Shown here: positions 33,530 to 42,625 of the stretch, one piece after another | How positions within the stretch are numbered: the first letter of the stretch is position 1 | Layout of the letters: every line of letters starts with the position of its first letter | Assembly (NCBI RefSeq): GCF_009789235.1 | Contig: NZ_WSTB01000005.1 | Location: forward strand, 310,001-374,000 | DNA: 64,000 bases | Direction: 5' to 3' | Origin: Flavobacterium hydrocarbonoxydans | GTDB lineage: Bacteria > Bacteroidota > Bacteroidia > Flavobacteriales > Flavobacteriaceae | Program-made: the position numbers and the translations under genes | The notes under the pieces: generated by a model | Seen by the model: the letters and a program-made list of their open reading frames with translations, nothing else | Database searches by the model: none | What the model was told of the DNA's origin: nothing

Positions 33530-36500
33530 ATGAGCTCTAGTACTTTTTATGATAATATTCAAAGAAATCTGCTGCTGTATTCGATGGAGCTTGAGATGTC
33601 TAATTCATCAGGTTTATCCAGTACCTCTGTGCATGCTGAAAACGTTTTCTTAAGACTCTTTAACATGATTTTCGGATGGGAACTAGTTAATGGCAACGCT
33701 GAGAAAATGAATCAAAATGGGTACGATCTTATTGATTTAAAACGCAATCTTTATATACAGATAACGGCAAATAAAACATATAAAAAGAAAATTGATTATT
33801 CGCTTTCGCAGATGCATAGCGTTGAAAAAGCTGAAGGTGCGGAGCTTATCATTTTTTTTATAAGACAAAAAATAACACCAAGCCATAAAAAGAAATCCAA
33901 TCTTAATGGACTTAATTACTGCGCAGCAGATATTAAATGGTTGTTGAAAGAAATTCTGCAGCGTTGTGATGCCAAAGCTCTCGCGGAAATTGATACTTTT
34001 TTAAGAGTAGAGCTTGCTCCTTTGAAAATACAACTCGCAGTACATTCATCAGCAATACCCGATGGGAGTTTAATGCAGGAACTGATTCCTGAAAAAGATG
34101 GCTTTTATGTCCAAAGGAATGAATTGGTTAAAAACATATTTGAGTTCAGTCAGCAAGATAATGGTCTGCTGGTGGGAGGACCGGGTTTTGGTAAGTCATT
34201 TATTATTGATGCCCTCCAGCGGTATTATTATCAACAGAATATTCCCTGTTATGTGCTGCGTATTAATGAGCTTATTGATGGTGACCTGACAGAAATTAAT
34301 GAAAATCTCGGTTTTACTGATGGATGGCTCGATAAACTGGCTTTAATAAGTTCAGATGATAAGCAGTTTAAAAGCCTTCTGATATTTGATGGCTTAGATA
34401 CTGCAAAAAACGAACGGCTGAAAGATAAAGTGTTCAAATATATCCGCAGTGCTTTAAAGAGGCTTAAAGGTTCATGGAATATTTTAGTGGGATGTCGTAC
34501 TTACGATGCAGCAAAATCTATATCCTTGCAGTTATTGTTCCCCGGGGCAGGCTTTGACAGCGGTATATTAGGCTGCAGGAACATAGAAATCCCTTGTTTT
34601 AGTGAACAAGAAGTCAAAGATATATTTTCTACTTATCCTAAAATGGGCGAGAAAGTAAAAGGCTGTACAGAAAATCTGCTGAAATTGTTAAGTGTTCCTT
34701 ATTTTATGGGACTTCTTGAACAGATTGTGAATCATGGAACAGATGAAAAATTAAATCTCTCGGTAGTAACAACAGAATCACAGCTCTTAAATTTTTATTG
34801 GAGAATCAAAATACAATCAAACCGTGCGCTTGACCTATTTGCCCACAAAATCACCAGTGCTTTTGCAGGTATTCCAAGCCTTTCAATAGAAACATATAAT
34901 ATAGTTGCTGCTCAGGATGCCGTAGAGTTTGAAGAACTTTTAAAACAGGGAATAATAGTAGAACACGGGTTGCATCGAAAGAATATTTCATTTGCGCATA
35001 ATATTTTATTAGAATATGCAGTCAGTTATTATCTGCTTTATAATCAGGCGAATAAACAGATTGACTTTATTAGCAGTAACAACAGACTGCCTTTTTTGTT
35101 CAGGCAGAGCTTTGTTTATTTCTATAATGATCTCTGGCACTACAATCGTGATTTATTTTGGGATCATTATTTCCAGATCAAAGCAATAAAGGAACCTCTT
35201 TTCAGGCTTTTCCATCAGACAATTCTTGACTACGTTATTATAGATACCTATATAAGCTCAGAAGACTTAAAGCCTCTTGCCGAAGAATTGGGTACTTTAG
35301 AATATGGAGAATCCGTCCGCAGGATTCTTGAATCATTGTGGTTTATAAATAAGGGCAACGTGCGCTTAAAAGATGTCATTTTTCTAACCGGGCTATGTGA
35401 TAAACTGCATCCTGATTTATTATGGCAGCTAGGAGTTCATTTAGAGGCGGCAATCAGATTTTATTCAAAGAATAATAATGATATTATGACAGAACTCTCT
35501 AAGGCTTCCAGAGAGTACATGAGTTATGTGATGAAGGAGCGTTTAGTGTCTGATCAAAAAAAATATATTGACAGTAATGCCGGATATCGCGGTATAAAAA
35601 ATCTCTGTTCTACTTTTTCTTTCGAACCTGGGAGTGCGGAAAATATTTTAAAAAACGTTCTTGAACTGCTTGGCGAAGATGATTTTCCTATTACTTTCTT
35701 TCATACCCTTGGTGAATGTTTAGAACAAGTTTTTGCATCAAATGCTCAATTTGGAGCCGATATCTATAGAAAGATTTATTATCATAGAGAAACCAGCAAT
35801 AAAGTTACGTCAATGGGCACTGCTGTTCTGCAGCTTAACAGCAATCGAAAACAAGATTTTGCACATAATTATTTTGTTCTTGAAAAGAAATTCAAAGAAC
35901 TTCTTCAGATTAATTTTCTCCCCGCAGCAACTCTGGGTGCTGATATTGTAAATAAGGCCAATGCAGAAGGGAACTATAAACCTGAGAAAAATATATTCTC
36001 TGTCTGTGTTGGGGCAGTGGAAGCATCAATACTTTTAGATAATTCCTATTATGAAAAAGATGAGAAGAACGGACCGTTTGCACACGGAAGGATGATTTTT
36101 GAAGCTTTAGAACTGAAGACTGCACTTGAAGAACAGAAGATTATTCAAAACAGGATATATGAGATTGCAAGTGTAATTCAGGCCGCATATCTATGGCGCA
36201 GACTCCTGAAATATCTTAATGAAAATATAGCTTTATTTCAAGTTATAGTTTTTGAAATACTTTCCAATAAAATATTTTTTGAAAGTGATGAAACAATGTA
36301 TGAAGCGGTATCTCTTTTGGAAAGAGCATGGCCTTCAATGACTAATACTCAGCGCAGAAAAATCGAAGAAATTTTTTTTAAGCTGATGCATCCTGAACCT
36401 TTTTATCATAATGAATTATGGATGGTGAGCCGCCTTAAAAAGATTTTATCGGTAATACCGCCTTCGACCCTGCAGCTTGCTGCATCAATAGAATTCTTGG

Positions 36501-38068
36501 ATAGAAATGGCGTCACTGAAAATAAGCAGATGCTCTCAAGAGGACTGCAGATGGCCCAATCACAAAGTCTGACTCAGGAAGAGAGAATGGCTGGATACGG
36601 TTTCATGCCGAACAATCAAGAACAAAGTAGTATATACGAGCTCTTTAAAATAGTGGAGGGTTTTAATGAAACTTTTAGAAAAAATGAACAAAATAAACAG
36701 TATGGAGTTTTAAATGAAGAAGAATTTGAAGCGGCTTATAAGCTTTTTCAGTCCGCTCGGTCCAAGATGCTAGGAGTTGGGCTAATCCAGGCTTCATGTG
36801 ATAACGCCGTTGCAACTTTTGCCAATATTCTTTCAGCTCACCCACAGAAAATATCCGATGAGAAAACCTTTTTTCTAAGAGAGGTATCTATGTATTATAT
36901 TTCAATTGATGATTATAAAAGCAAGACATATGAGCAGGGTGAGTTAAGCAGCCGTTTCGGTGGGGCATATTCTCCAAGTGCACGAACAGCCTCGGTACTT
37001 ACCTTGATAAATTTGATGTATGATTCGAAAGATCCTTCGCTGGAAGAGACTGTACTGGCTCTTATGAGTGATAACATGGCTATTATAAGGTTAAAAGCAC
37101 TGCCAGCACTTTCTTATTTTTGGAATGTAAGCAAAGTTATATTTTGGGAAAAGGTATTTGAACGTGTTGCAGCTGAGTCTGATGGTCTGTGTATGAATGA
37201 AATAATCACGAAATTATGTTTTGATGATCTAATAAAATGTAGTATTGAGAATATTGAGAAAGTTTCCTTGTTAATTGCTGAACGCTTGTCAGCAGAGGAC
37301 GGTGAAACTTACAGTGAAATTTGGAGTAGTTATGTAGTTCTGCAGCTTATGAGAGTACTTCGTCATGACAGGCAGTCTGCTGTAAAAGGAATTAAAGACA
37401 ATTTGAAAAATAAGGAATTTTCAAGAACTTTGATTTTTGAAATTAATGGAACTCTTGATTCCTTTAATGCAGGAAAAAACTATATTGAAAATCTCGATAA
37501 ATTTTCGGTCCTGATTGATCTATACAAAGAAGTTCTAAAATTCAGATTTGACTTTTTGAAAACTCTTGGTATTTCTCACGAAAGTGCTGTTGATCATTTT
37601 GAAATAGTTGATAATGTAATTCAGAACATCCATTTCATATTAGATTTTGAAAATAATAATGGTTCCCGCAAATTATCCAAAGTGGAAAGAAAGGCTCTGT
37701 CCAGTAAATTAATGCCTCTTCTAGAGTATGCCGCAGTGCAGTCGGAATACTTGGAAAGCGGTTTTATGGTGGCGCATACAGGATTTTATTTTATGAAGAA
37801 TCTCAACTTTTTAATTGATTTTGATCCCCAGCGCGTTCTTGAACTTAGTGCAAAGGTAGTTATCTGTGCAGCTAAAAATGGATTTACTTATGATCAAAGC
37901 ACTCTTAAAGAAGTAGTGAAGCTTACAGAAAGCCTAATTGCTGATCATAAAAAAGTTTTGTCTATTTCTACTAATTTTGATAAACTCATTATTATACTGG
38001 ATCAGTTTGCCCAGTCAGGTTCACAGGAAGCCCTGCAGCTTACCTGGAGTTTGAAGGATGCTTTCTAA
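33530..38068 (+). CDS. SMEK-domain STAND NTPase with long helical-repeat C-terminus
   Basis: This 1512-residue protein has three parts. Residues 1-170 match the SMEK-domain pattern (LLLYSMELEMSNSSGLSS, then AENVFLRLFNMIFGW, then LYIQITANKTYKKKI), probably a nuclease-like fold with Gln in place of the usual Glu. Residues about 190-500 form a STAND/NACHT-type ATPase with Walker A GGPGFGKS at 216-223, Walker B IFDGLD with Asp287 and Asp290, and GCRTYD as the sensor region. The remaining 1000 residues are helical repeats with no clear domain, expected to recognise a trigger. The plan resembles NLR-like anti-phage proteins. It follows the three-gene operon after 86 bases and has its own promoter element, so it may be an independent defence gene. 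Confidence 0.75.
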   Translation: MSSSTFYDNIQRNLLLYSMELEMSNSSGLSSTSVHAENVFLRLFNMIFGWELVNGNAEKMNQNGYDLIDLKRNLYIQITANKTYKKKIDYSLSQMHSVEKAEGAELIIFFIRQKITPSHKKKSNLNGLNYCAADIKWLLKEILQRCDAKALAEIDTFLRVELAPLKIQLAVHSSAIPDGSLMQELIPEKDGFYVQRNELVKNIFEFSQQDNGLLVGGPGFGKSFIIDALQRYYYQQNIPCYVLRINELIDGDLTEINENLGFTDGWLDKLALISSDDKQFKSLLIFDGLDTAKNERLKDKVFKYIRSALKRLKGSWNILVGCRTYDAAKSISLQLLFPGAGFDSGILGCRNIEIPCFSEQEVKDIFSTYPKMGEKVKGCTENLLKLLSVPYFMGLLEQIVNHGTDEKLNLSVVTTESQLLNFYWRIKIQSNRALDLFAHKITSAFAGIPSLSIETYNIVAAQDAVEFEELLKQGIIVEHGLHRKNISFAHNILLEYAVSYYLLYNQANKQIDFISSNNRLPFLFRQSFVYFYNDLWHYNRDLFWDHYFQIKAIKEPLFRLFHQTILDYVIIDTYISSEDLKPLAEELGTLEYGESVRRILESLWFINKGNVRLKDVIFLTGLCDKLHPDLLWQLGVHLEAAIRFYSKNNNDIMTELSKASREYMSYVMKERLVSDQKKYIDSNAGYRGIKNLCSTFSFEPGSAENILKNVLELLGEDDFPITFFHTLGECLEQVFASNAQFGADIYRKIYYHRETSNKVTSMGTAVLQLNSNRKQDFAHNYFVLEKKFKELLQINFLPAATLGADIVNKANAEGNYKPEKNIFSVCVGAVEASILLDNSYYEKDEKNGPFAHGRMIFEALELKTALEEQKIIQNRIYEIASVIQAAYLWRRLLKYLNENIALFQVIVFEILSNKIFFESDETMYEAVSLLERAWPSMTNTQRRKIEEIFFKLMHPEPFYHNELWMVSRLKKILSVIPPSTLQLAASIEFLDRNGVTENKQMLSRGLQMAQSQSLTQEERMAGYGFMPNNQEQSSIYELFKIVEGFNETFRKNEQNKQYGVLNEEEFEAAYKLFQSARSKMLGVGLIQASCDNAVATFANILSAHPQKISDEKTFFLREVSMYYISIDDYKSKTYEQGELSSRFGGAYSPSARTASVLTLINLMYDSKDPSLEETVLALMSDNMAIIRLKALPALSYFWNVSKVIFWEKVFERVAAESDGLCMNEIITKLCFDDLIKCSIENIEKVSLLIAERLSAEDGETYSEIWSSYVVLQLMRVLRHDRQSAVKGIKDNLKNKEFSRTLIFEINGTLDSFNAGKNYIENLDKFSVLIDLYKEVLKFRFDFLKTLGISHESAVDHFEIVDNVIQNIHFILDFENNNGSRKLSKVERKALSSKLMPLLEYAAVQSEYLESGFMVAHTGFYFMKNLNFLIDFDPQRVLELSAKVVICAAKNGFTYDQSTLKEVVKLTESLIADHKKVLSISTNFDKLIIILDQFAQSGSQEALQLTWSLKDAF

Positions 38069-38320
38069 TATTTATTGAATTTAGCGGTTTTGTTTTGAAT
38101 AGAGAACTCTTAAGTTAATTAAAATAGAAAATAAATGGATTATTTGGAGATTGATTAGAAACTTAGCCTGTCGAATAAAGTTTAAAATGATTGGCTTTCA
38201 GAAAAGAAATATCTCGTTTCGTGAAATAAAATAATTGTTTTGTTCCATATTTGTACCATTTACGTGTAATGTGTTGTTAATCAGGTATTGTTATTTTCGA
38301 AGAAGTAAAATAATTTACTC

Positions 38321-38348
38321 GTAGAGGCGCACTGCTGTGCGTCTCTAC
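38321..38348. repeat. 28-base imperfect palindrome
   Basis: Arms gtagaggcgcac (38321-38332) and gtgcgtctctac (38337-38348) pair over 12 positions with one G-T wobble around tgct. It has no T tract of its own and is GC-rich in an AT-rich gap, so it looks like a dispersed intergenic palindrome rather than a terminator. Confidence 0.55.
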
Positions 38349-38359
38349 AATATATTACC

Positions 38360-38390
38360 AAAACCGAGTCATAAATGGCTCGGTTTTTTT
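38360..38390. terminator. Hairpin terminator between convergent genes
   Basis: Arms aaaaccgagtca (38360-38371) and tggctcggtttt (38376-38387) pair over 12 positions with one wobble, followed by TTT on + and by a shorter T run on -. It lies 7 bases from the end of the - strand gene at 38398 and can serve both directions. Confidence 0.75.
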
Positions 38391-38397
38391 TATAGGT

Positions 38398-39051
38398 TTA
38401 AAACTCTATATAGTCTTCTTTTTTTTCTATAATTACTTCCCCCATCATCATTTCAATATCCATTTTTACTTGTATTTGAAGTTTGTTTTTGAGTTTAAAT
38501 TCTTTGTTTTCAAATCCAATGTAAGAGAAAATTAAAGTATCTCCTTTTTTTGCTTTAATTGAAAATTTCCCATCAAAATTAGTTTGAGTTCTAATTTTTG
38601 TTCCTTTTAGGACTACGTTGGCACTAGGTAAAGGAATATTTTGATTATCTAGTAAAACACCTGAATATTCTTTACGTTTGTTATTTGAATCTGCATCTAA
38701 AGAATCACTCAATTGCTTTTGATCAGTTTGTTCGATTCTTACATTGCCTTGTGCAGTAGCTGATTGAGTGCCCAATCCTAAAAAGGCAATTATGGATGCT
38801 GCAGCAATCATCCAAATCGATTTTTTTTCTTTGGGAAGAATTAAAGTCCGGTCTAATTGTGAAGCTCTAAACTGACCGCATAAATTCTCGTTTCGATTAT
38901 ATTCCAGAAGAATTTCTCTGTCAGATGATTTTGTGAAATCAACTACATTTTTTTGACAATTACTGCAAAATCTGCCTTTTTCAGTAGGAGTCATTTCGCT
39001 CCACTTTTCGTGGCAGGGTTCCGGAATGGAGATTTTTATTTTATGGATCAT
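38398..39051 (-). CDS. Membrane protein with carboxypeptidase-regulatory-like domain
   Basis: The 217 residues divide into three parts. An N-terminal cytosolic cysteine-containing module (ISIPEPCHEKW, then GRFCSNCQKNVVDFTKSSDREI) is of the kind seen in many flavobacterial small sensors. One membrane helix lies at about 76-92 (WMIAAASIIAFLGLGTQ). A periplasmic beta-sandwich follows at about 125-200 (YSGVLLDNQNIPLPSANVVLKG, then NFDGKFSIKAKKGDTLIFSYIGF), matching the CarboxypepD_reg-like family found at the front of SusC proteins. Function is unknown. It is a monocistronic - strand gene at the start of what appears to be core chromosome. Confidence 0.75.
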   Translation of the reverse strand: MIHKIKISIPEPCHEKWSEMTPTEKGRFCSNCQKNVVDFTKSSDREILLEYNRNENLCGQFRASQLDRTLILPKEKKSIWMIAAASIIAFLGLGTQSATAQGNVRIEQTDQKQLSDSLDADSNNKRKEYSGVLLDNQNIPLPSANVVLKGTKIRTQTNFDGKFSIKAKKGDTLIFSYIGFENKEFKLKNKLQIQVKMDIEMMMGEVIIEKKEDYIEF

Positions 39052-39179
39052 TTTGATAAATTGATTTTAATAAAAGTAATTATTTTTTTGATTTGTTGAC
39101 ATTATCTTCCTATCAAAATAACCATCATCATTTCCCATTCAGATTCTTTTTTGTAATATTACTATATAAATCATTTTGA

Positions 39180-40253
39180 ATGAGAAAGATAAAATACAAG
39201 AAAGGCAGGAAGCTTCAACATGTTAGTTTTGAGTACACTGGGTCGCATAAAGGTCAGGAATCTGAAATGCAGCTTTTTGTATATGACAATGAAGATGTTA
39301 TAGAATATGAGAAGTTTACGGTTTTGGCATTAAACACTTGTATTGATACTACCAAAAATAATTGGCTGAACATTCACGGATTAAATGATCTCAATCTGAT
39401 TAAAACGGTTGGAGCGCACTTTCAGTTGGATGATTTTTTATTAGCCGATATTTTAAATACAGCCAAAAGAACAAAGCTGCAGGAACAACGGGAACTATTG
39501 TTTTTCAATATCAAATCGATTTTGCCTTCTGAGGAAGATTCGGAAACAATCAAAGCAGAGCAACTGAGTTTTATTTTAAAAGATGGTATTTTAATTTCAT
39601 TTCAGGAAAAACGAAGTGATTTCTTTACCCATATTCGTGAGCGATTACGCACTCATTCAGGGATTGTTCGCACTAAAAAAGTAGATTATCTGCTCTATTT
39701 ATTACTGGACGCTGTAATGGAAAATTTTTACATTACAATTGAAAATGAAGAAAATAAAATCGAAGAATTAATAGATCTGACCAAAAAAGGAGCAGACCCT
39801 ATTATTTTAGAAAAAATAGAAAATCACCGTGATAATTTTAATTTTCTGCGCCGTTCTATAGTTCCGCTTCGGGATTCTTTGTATGATTTAAAAAGCATCA
39901 AAGACGATAATATATTCAATGATATAGAAGCCGATACTTTTAATTTTTTTACCAGATTGCATCAAAAAAGTCTCGAACTTTTAGAGCAAATCGATTCGGA
40001 CATGAGCTCATTAGAAAGTGCTTCCAACTTTTATTTTTCGGAACAAAGCCGAAAAATGAACGAGATTATGAAAACGCTCACGATTATCTCGGCAATCTTT
40101 ATTCCGTTGACTTTTATAGTAGGAGTGTACGGAATGAACTTCGATTATATGCCCGAACTTCGTTCTAAAAACGGGTATTTTATCGTAATGGGAAGTATGT
40201 TTTTACTGGTGATAGCCCTGATTGTTTATTTCAAAAAAAGACGTTGGTTTTAA
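39180..40253 (+). CDS. corA: CorA family magnesium/cobalt transporter
   Basis: CorA forms a pentameric inner-membrane channel for Mg2+ uptake. Residues 1-280 are the cytosolic funnel, including a long helix (ENEENKIEELIDLTKK, then HRDNFNFLRRSIVPLRDSLYDL). Two membrane helices follow at about 297-317 and 330-350. The first ends in the invariant selectivity motif YGMNF and is followed by the acidic loop DYMPEL. A basic KKRRWF tail ends the protein. At 357 residues it is complete. It is separated from pta by about 60 bases and may be an independent transcript. Confidence 0.92.
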   Translation: MRKIKYKKGRKLQHVSFEYTGSHKGQESEMQLFVYDNEDVIEYEKFTVLALNTCIDTTKNNWLNIHGLNDLNLIKTVGAHFQLDDFLLADILNTAKRTKLQEQRELLFFNIKSILPSEEDSETIKAEQLSFILKDGILISFQEKRSDFFTHIRERLRTHSGIVRTKKVDYLLYLLLDAVMENFYITIENEENKIEELIDLTKKGADPIILEKIENHRDNFNFLRRSIVPLRDSLYDLKSIKDDNIFNDIEADTFNFFTRLHQKSLELLEQIDSDMSSLESASNFYFSEQSRKMNEIMKTLTIISAIFIPLTFIVGVYGMNFDYMPELRSKNGYFIVMGSMFLLVIALIVYFKKRRWF

Positions 40254-40316
40254 CTTTTGTTTTAATATGAAAAATTCAGAATTGTTCGATATTTGTTTAA
40301 AATCAAAATAGAAAGT

Positions 40317-42410
40317 ATGAGTAAAGCGATATACATAGCCACAAGCGACCAAAACAGTGGAAAATCGATTGTAACATTGGGTTTGATGAGTATTTTGATT
40401 GGTAAAACTGCCAAAGTAGGCTATTTTAGACCTATTGTGGAGGATTTTATTGATGGCGAACTGGACAATCATATCGAAACTGTTCTTTCGCATTTTAACC
40501 TTGATATTCATTTTGAAGATGCTTATGCGATTACGAAAAGCAAATTAATCAAAAAGAAAAATAAAGGGAAAATAGGAGAGGTTTTAGATTTGATTATCGA
40601 AAAATATAAAAAACTCGAAGAACGTTTTGATTTTGTTTTGGTAGAAGGAACAAGTTTTACGGGTGAAGGAACTTCTATTGAACTGGATTTGAATGTTTTA
40701 ATAGCTAAAAATCTAGGAATTCCAACTATCATTATCGGTTCTGGAGTGGGTAAAACCTTAGAAGAATTGGTAGACAGTTTGTATCTGGTTTATGATTCTT
40801 TCAAAGTAAAGGAAGTCGAAGTTTTATCTGTTTTTGCCAATAAAGTACAACCGGAAAATATAGAATTAGTTACCAAAGGATTGCAGAAAAGCCTACCTGA
40901 GAATGTTTTGGTTAATACCATTCCGCTTATTTCGACTTTGAACAATCCTACGATGCAGGAAATCGTGAATGAACTGGATGCTAAAATATTATTTGGAGAA
41001 ACCTATCTGAATAATGAAATTGGGCATTTTAGTGTTGGAGCCATGCAATTGCACAACTACTTGGTTCATCTTCACGACAACGCTTTGGTAATTACGCCAG
41101 GAGATCGTTCGGATATTATTCTGGGTGCGCTGCAAGCCAATGAATCGGTTAATTATCCAACCGTTTCGGGAATTATCCTTACGGGAAATATACTTCCAGA
41201 AGAAAGTATTTTAAAACTTATTGAAGGGCTTTCTACTATTGTTCCGATTATCGCGGTTGATGGCGGAACCTATCATATTACCAACAGAATTGGCGCTATC
41301 AAATCTAAAATTTACGCCAATAATACCCATAAAATCGAAACTTCGATTAATACTTTCGAAAAGTATGTAGAAGTTGAAGCATTATCTGAAAAATTAATCA
41401 CGTTTGTGGCTGAAGGAATGACGCCTAAAATGTTTCAGTACAATATGGTTAAACGTGCCAAACAGCACAGAAAACATATCGTTTTGCCAGAAGGAAACGA
41501 TGAAAGAATCATTATTGCAGCTTCGCGATTATTAGCGATGGATGTAGTAGATATTTCGATTATTGGGGATAAAAAACAAATAGAAAGTAAAATAACCGAA
41601 TTGGGAATTTCATTTGATTTTTCGAAAGTAAACATTATCAACCCAATAGAATCTAAGCATTATGATGATTATGCTAATACCTATTATGAGCTTAGAAAAG
41701 CGAAGAATGTTAGCATAACAATGGCAAGGGATTTAATGGAAGATGTTTCGTATTTCGGAACCATGATGGTCTATAAAGGTCACGCAGACGGAATGGTTTC
41801 TGGAGCGGCGCATACTACACAGCATACGATTTTACCGGCATTGCAATTCATTAAAACCAAACCCAATTCATCGGTAGTTTCATCGGTGTTTTTTATGTGT
41901 TTAGAAGATAGAGTTTCGGTTTTTGGTGATTGCGCTATTAATCCAAATCCTACAGCAGAACAATTGGCAGAAATTGCTATTTCATCAGCAGAATCAAGCG
42001 CCGCTTTTGGTATTGAGCCCAAGATTGCGATGCTTTCCTACTCTTCCGGATCCTCAGGAAAAGGGGATGAAGTCGAAAAAGTAAGAGCAGCAACCGAAAT
42101 CGTAAAACAAAAACGCCCCGATTTAAAAATTGAAGGCCCAATTCAGTATGACGCTGCAGTGGATAGAAGTGTTGGAAAGAGCAAAATGCCCGATTCTGAA
42201 GTAGCAGGGCAGGCGAGTGTACTTATTTTTCCAGATTTAAATACAGGAAACAATACGTATAAAGCTGTTCAAAGAGAAACAGGAGCTTTGGCCATTGGTC
42301 CAATGTTACAAGGCTTAAACAAACCTGTAAATGATTTAAGTCGTGGCTGCACGGTGGATGATATTATCAATACGGTGGTGATCACAGCGATTCAGGCGCA
42401 AGGGTTTTAG
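40317..42410 (+). CDS. pta: Phosphate acetyltransferase, long form
   Basis: Pta converts acetyl-CoA and phosphate to acetyl phosphate, which AckA uses to make ATP and acetate. The N-terminal region (about residues 1-210) is a P-loop-like domain related to dethiobiotin synthase (YIATSDQNSGKSIVTLGL). A DRTGG domain follows (about 215-330), and the catalytic PTA_PTB domain occupies about 370-690, with KQHRKHIVLPEGNDERI, SYSSGSSGKGDEVEKV and DRSVGKSKMPDSEVAGQA. I chose the ATG at 40317; an upstream TTG at 40293 adds eight unsupported residues. ackA follows 215 bases later across a heptamer-repeat gap, giving the usual pta-ackA pair. Confidence 0.95.
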   Translation: MSKAIYIATSDQNSGKSIVTLGLMSILIGKTAKVGYFRPIVEDFIDGELDNHIETVLSHFNLDIHFEDAYAITKSKLIKKKNKGKIGEVLDLIIEKYKKLEERFDFVLVEGTSFTGEGTSIELDLNVLIAKNLGIPTIIIGSGVGKTLEELVDSLYLVYDSFKVKEVEVLSVFANKVQPENIELVTKGLQKSLPENVLVNTIPLISTLNNPTMQEIVNELDAKILFGETYLNNEIGHFSVGAMQLHNYLVHLHDNALVITPGDRSDIILGALQANESVNYPTVSGIILTGNILPEESILKLIEGLSTIVPIIAVDGGTYHITNRIGAIKSKIYANNTHKIETSINTFEKYVEVEALSEKLITFVAEGMTPKMFQYNMVKRAKQHRKHIVLPEGNDERIIIAASRLLAMDVVDISIIGDKKQIESKITELGISFDFSKVNIINPIESKHYDDYANTYYELRKAKNVSITMARDLMEDVSYFGTMMVYKGHADGMVSGAAHTTQHTILPALQFIKTKPNSSVVSSVFFMCLEDRVSVFGDCAINPNPTAEQLAEIAISSAESSAAFGIEPKIAMLSYSSGSSGKGDEVEKVRAATEIVKQKRPDLKIEGPIQYDAAVDRSVGKSKMPDSEVAGQASVLIFPDLNTGNNTYKAVQRETGALAIGPMLQGLNKPVNDLSRGCTVDDIINTVVITAIQAQGF

Positions 42411-42412
42411 GT

Positions 42413-42468
42413 AGTTGTGCGTTATGCGTTTTGGGTTGTGAGCTATGAGCTATGAGCTATGAGTTTGT
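42413..42468. repeat. Array of eight heptamers between pta and ackA
   Basis: Eight 7-base units run in phase: agttgtg, cgttatg, cgttttg, ggttgtg, agctatg three times, agtttgt. The consensus is NGYTRTG. A related array lies at 62066-62121 before yihY. The rest of the gap (to 42625) contains Flavobacterium-style intergenic sequence (aatccgtgtcatccgc, then cttagcgccttcgtggc) that I believe recurs in such genomes. Confidence 0.65.
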
Positions 42469-42625
42469 ACTATAACTTACTAATTATACTTAAAAAAATC
42501 CGTTTTTATCCGCGTTTTTGCTTTAGCAAATCCGTGTCATCCGCATTCAAATTTACGTTCTGTATAAATTTATAAAATAAAAAAAACTTAGTGACTTAGC
42601 GCCTTCGTGGCAAAAAACATAAAAA

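Larger units (their letters stand above)
38069..38397. other. Non-coding gap at the probable right end of the element
   Basis: This gap separates defence genes from core genes. It holds an inverted repeat at 38321-38348 and a terminator at 38360-38390. No integrase or tRNA is present, and I could not find a partner direct repeat elsewhere in the window. Confidence 0.45.

Noticed and set aside
40293..40316. TTG-initiated extension of pta
   Set aside because: The ATG at 40317 gives the usual Pta N-terminus. The same reasoning removed TTG extensions of nadC (61145-61204), the NUC1 gene (22766-22789) and the alkC-like gene (60968-60973).
42413..42468. Heptamer array considered as CRISPR or as a coding repeat
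   Set aside because: Units are 7 bases with no spacers, and no open frame runs through the array.
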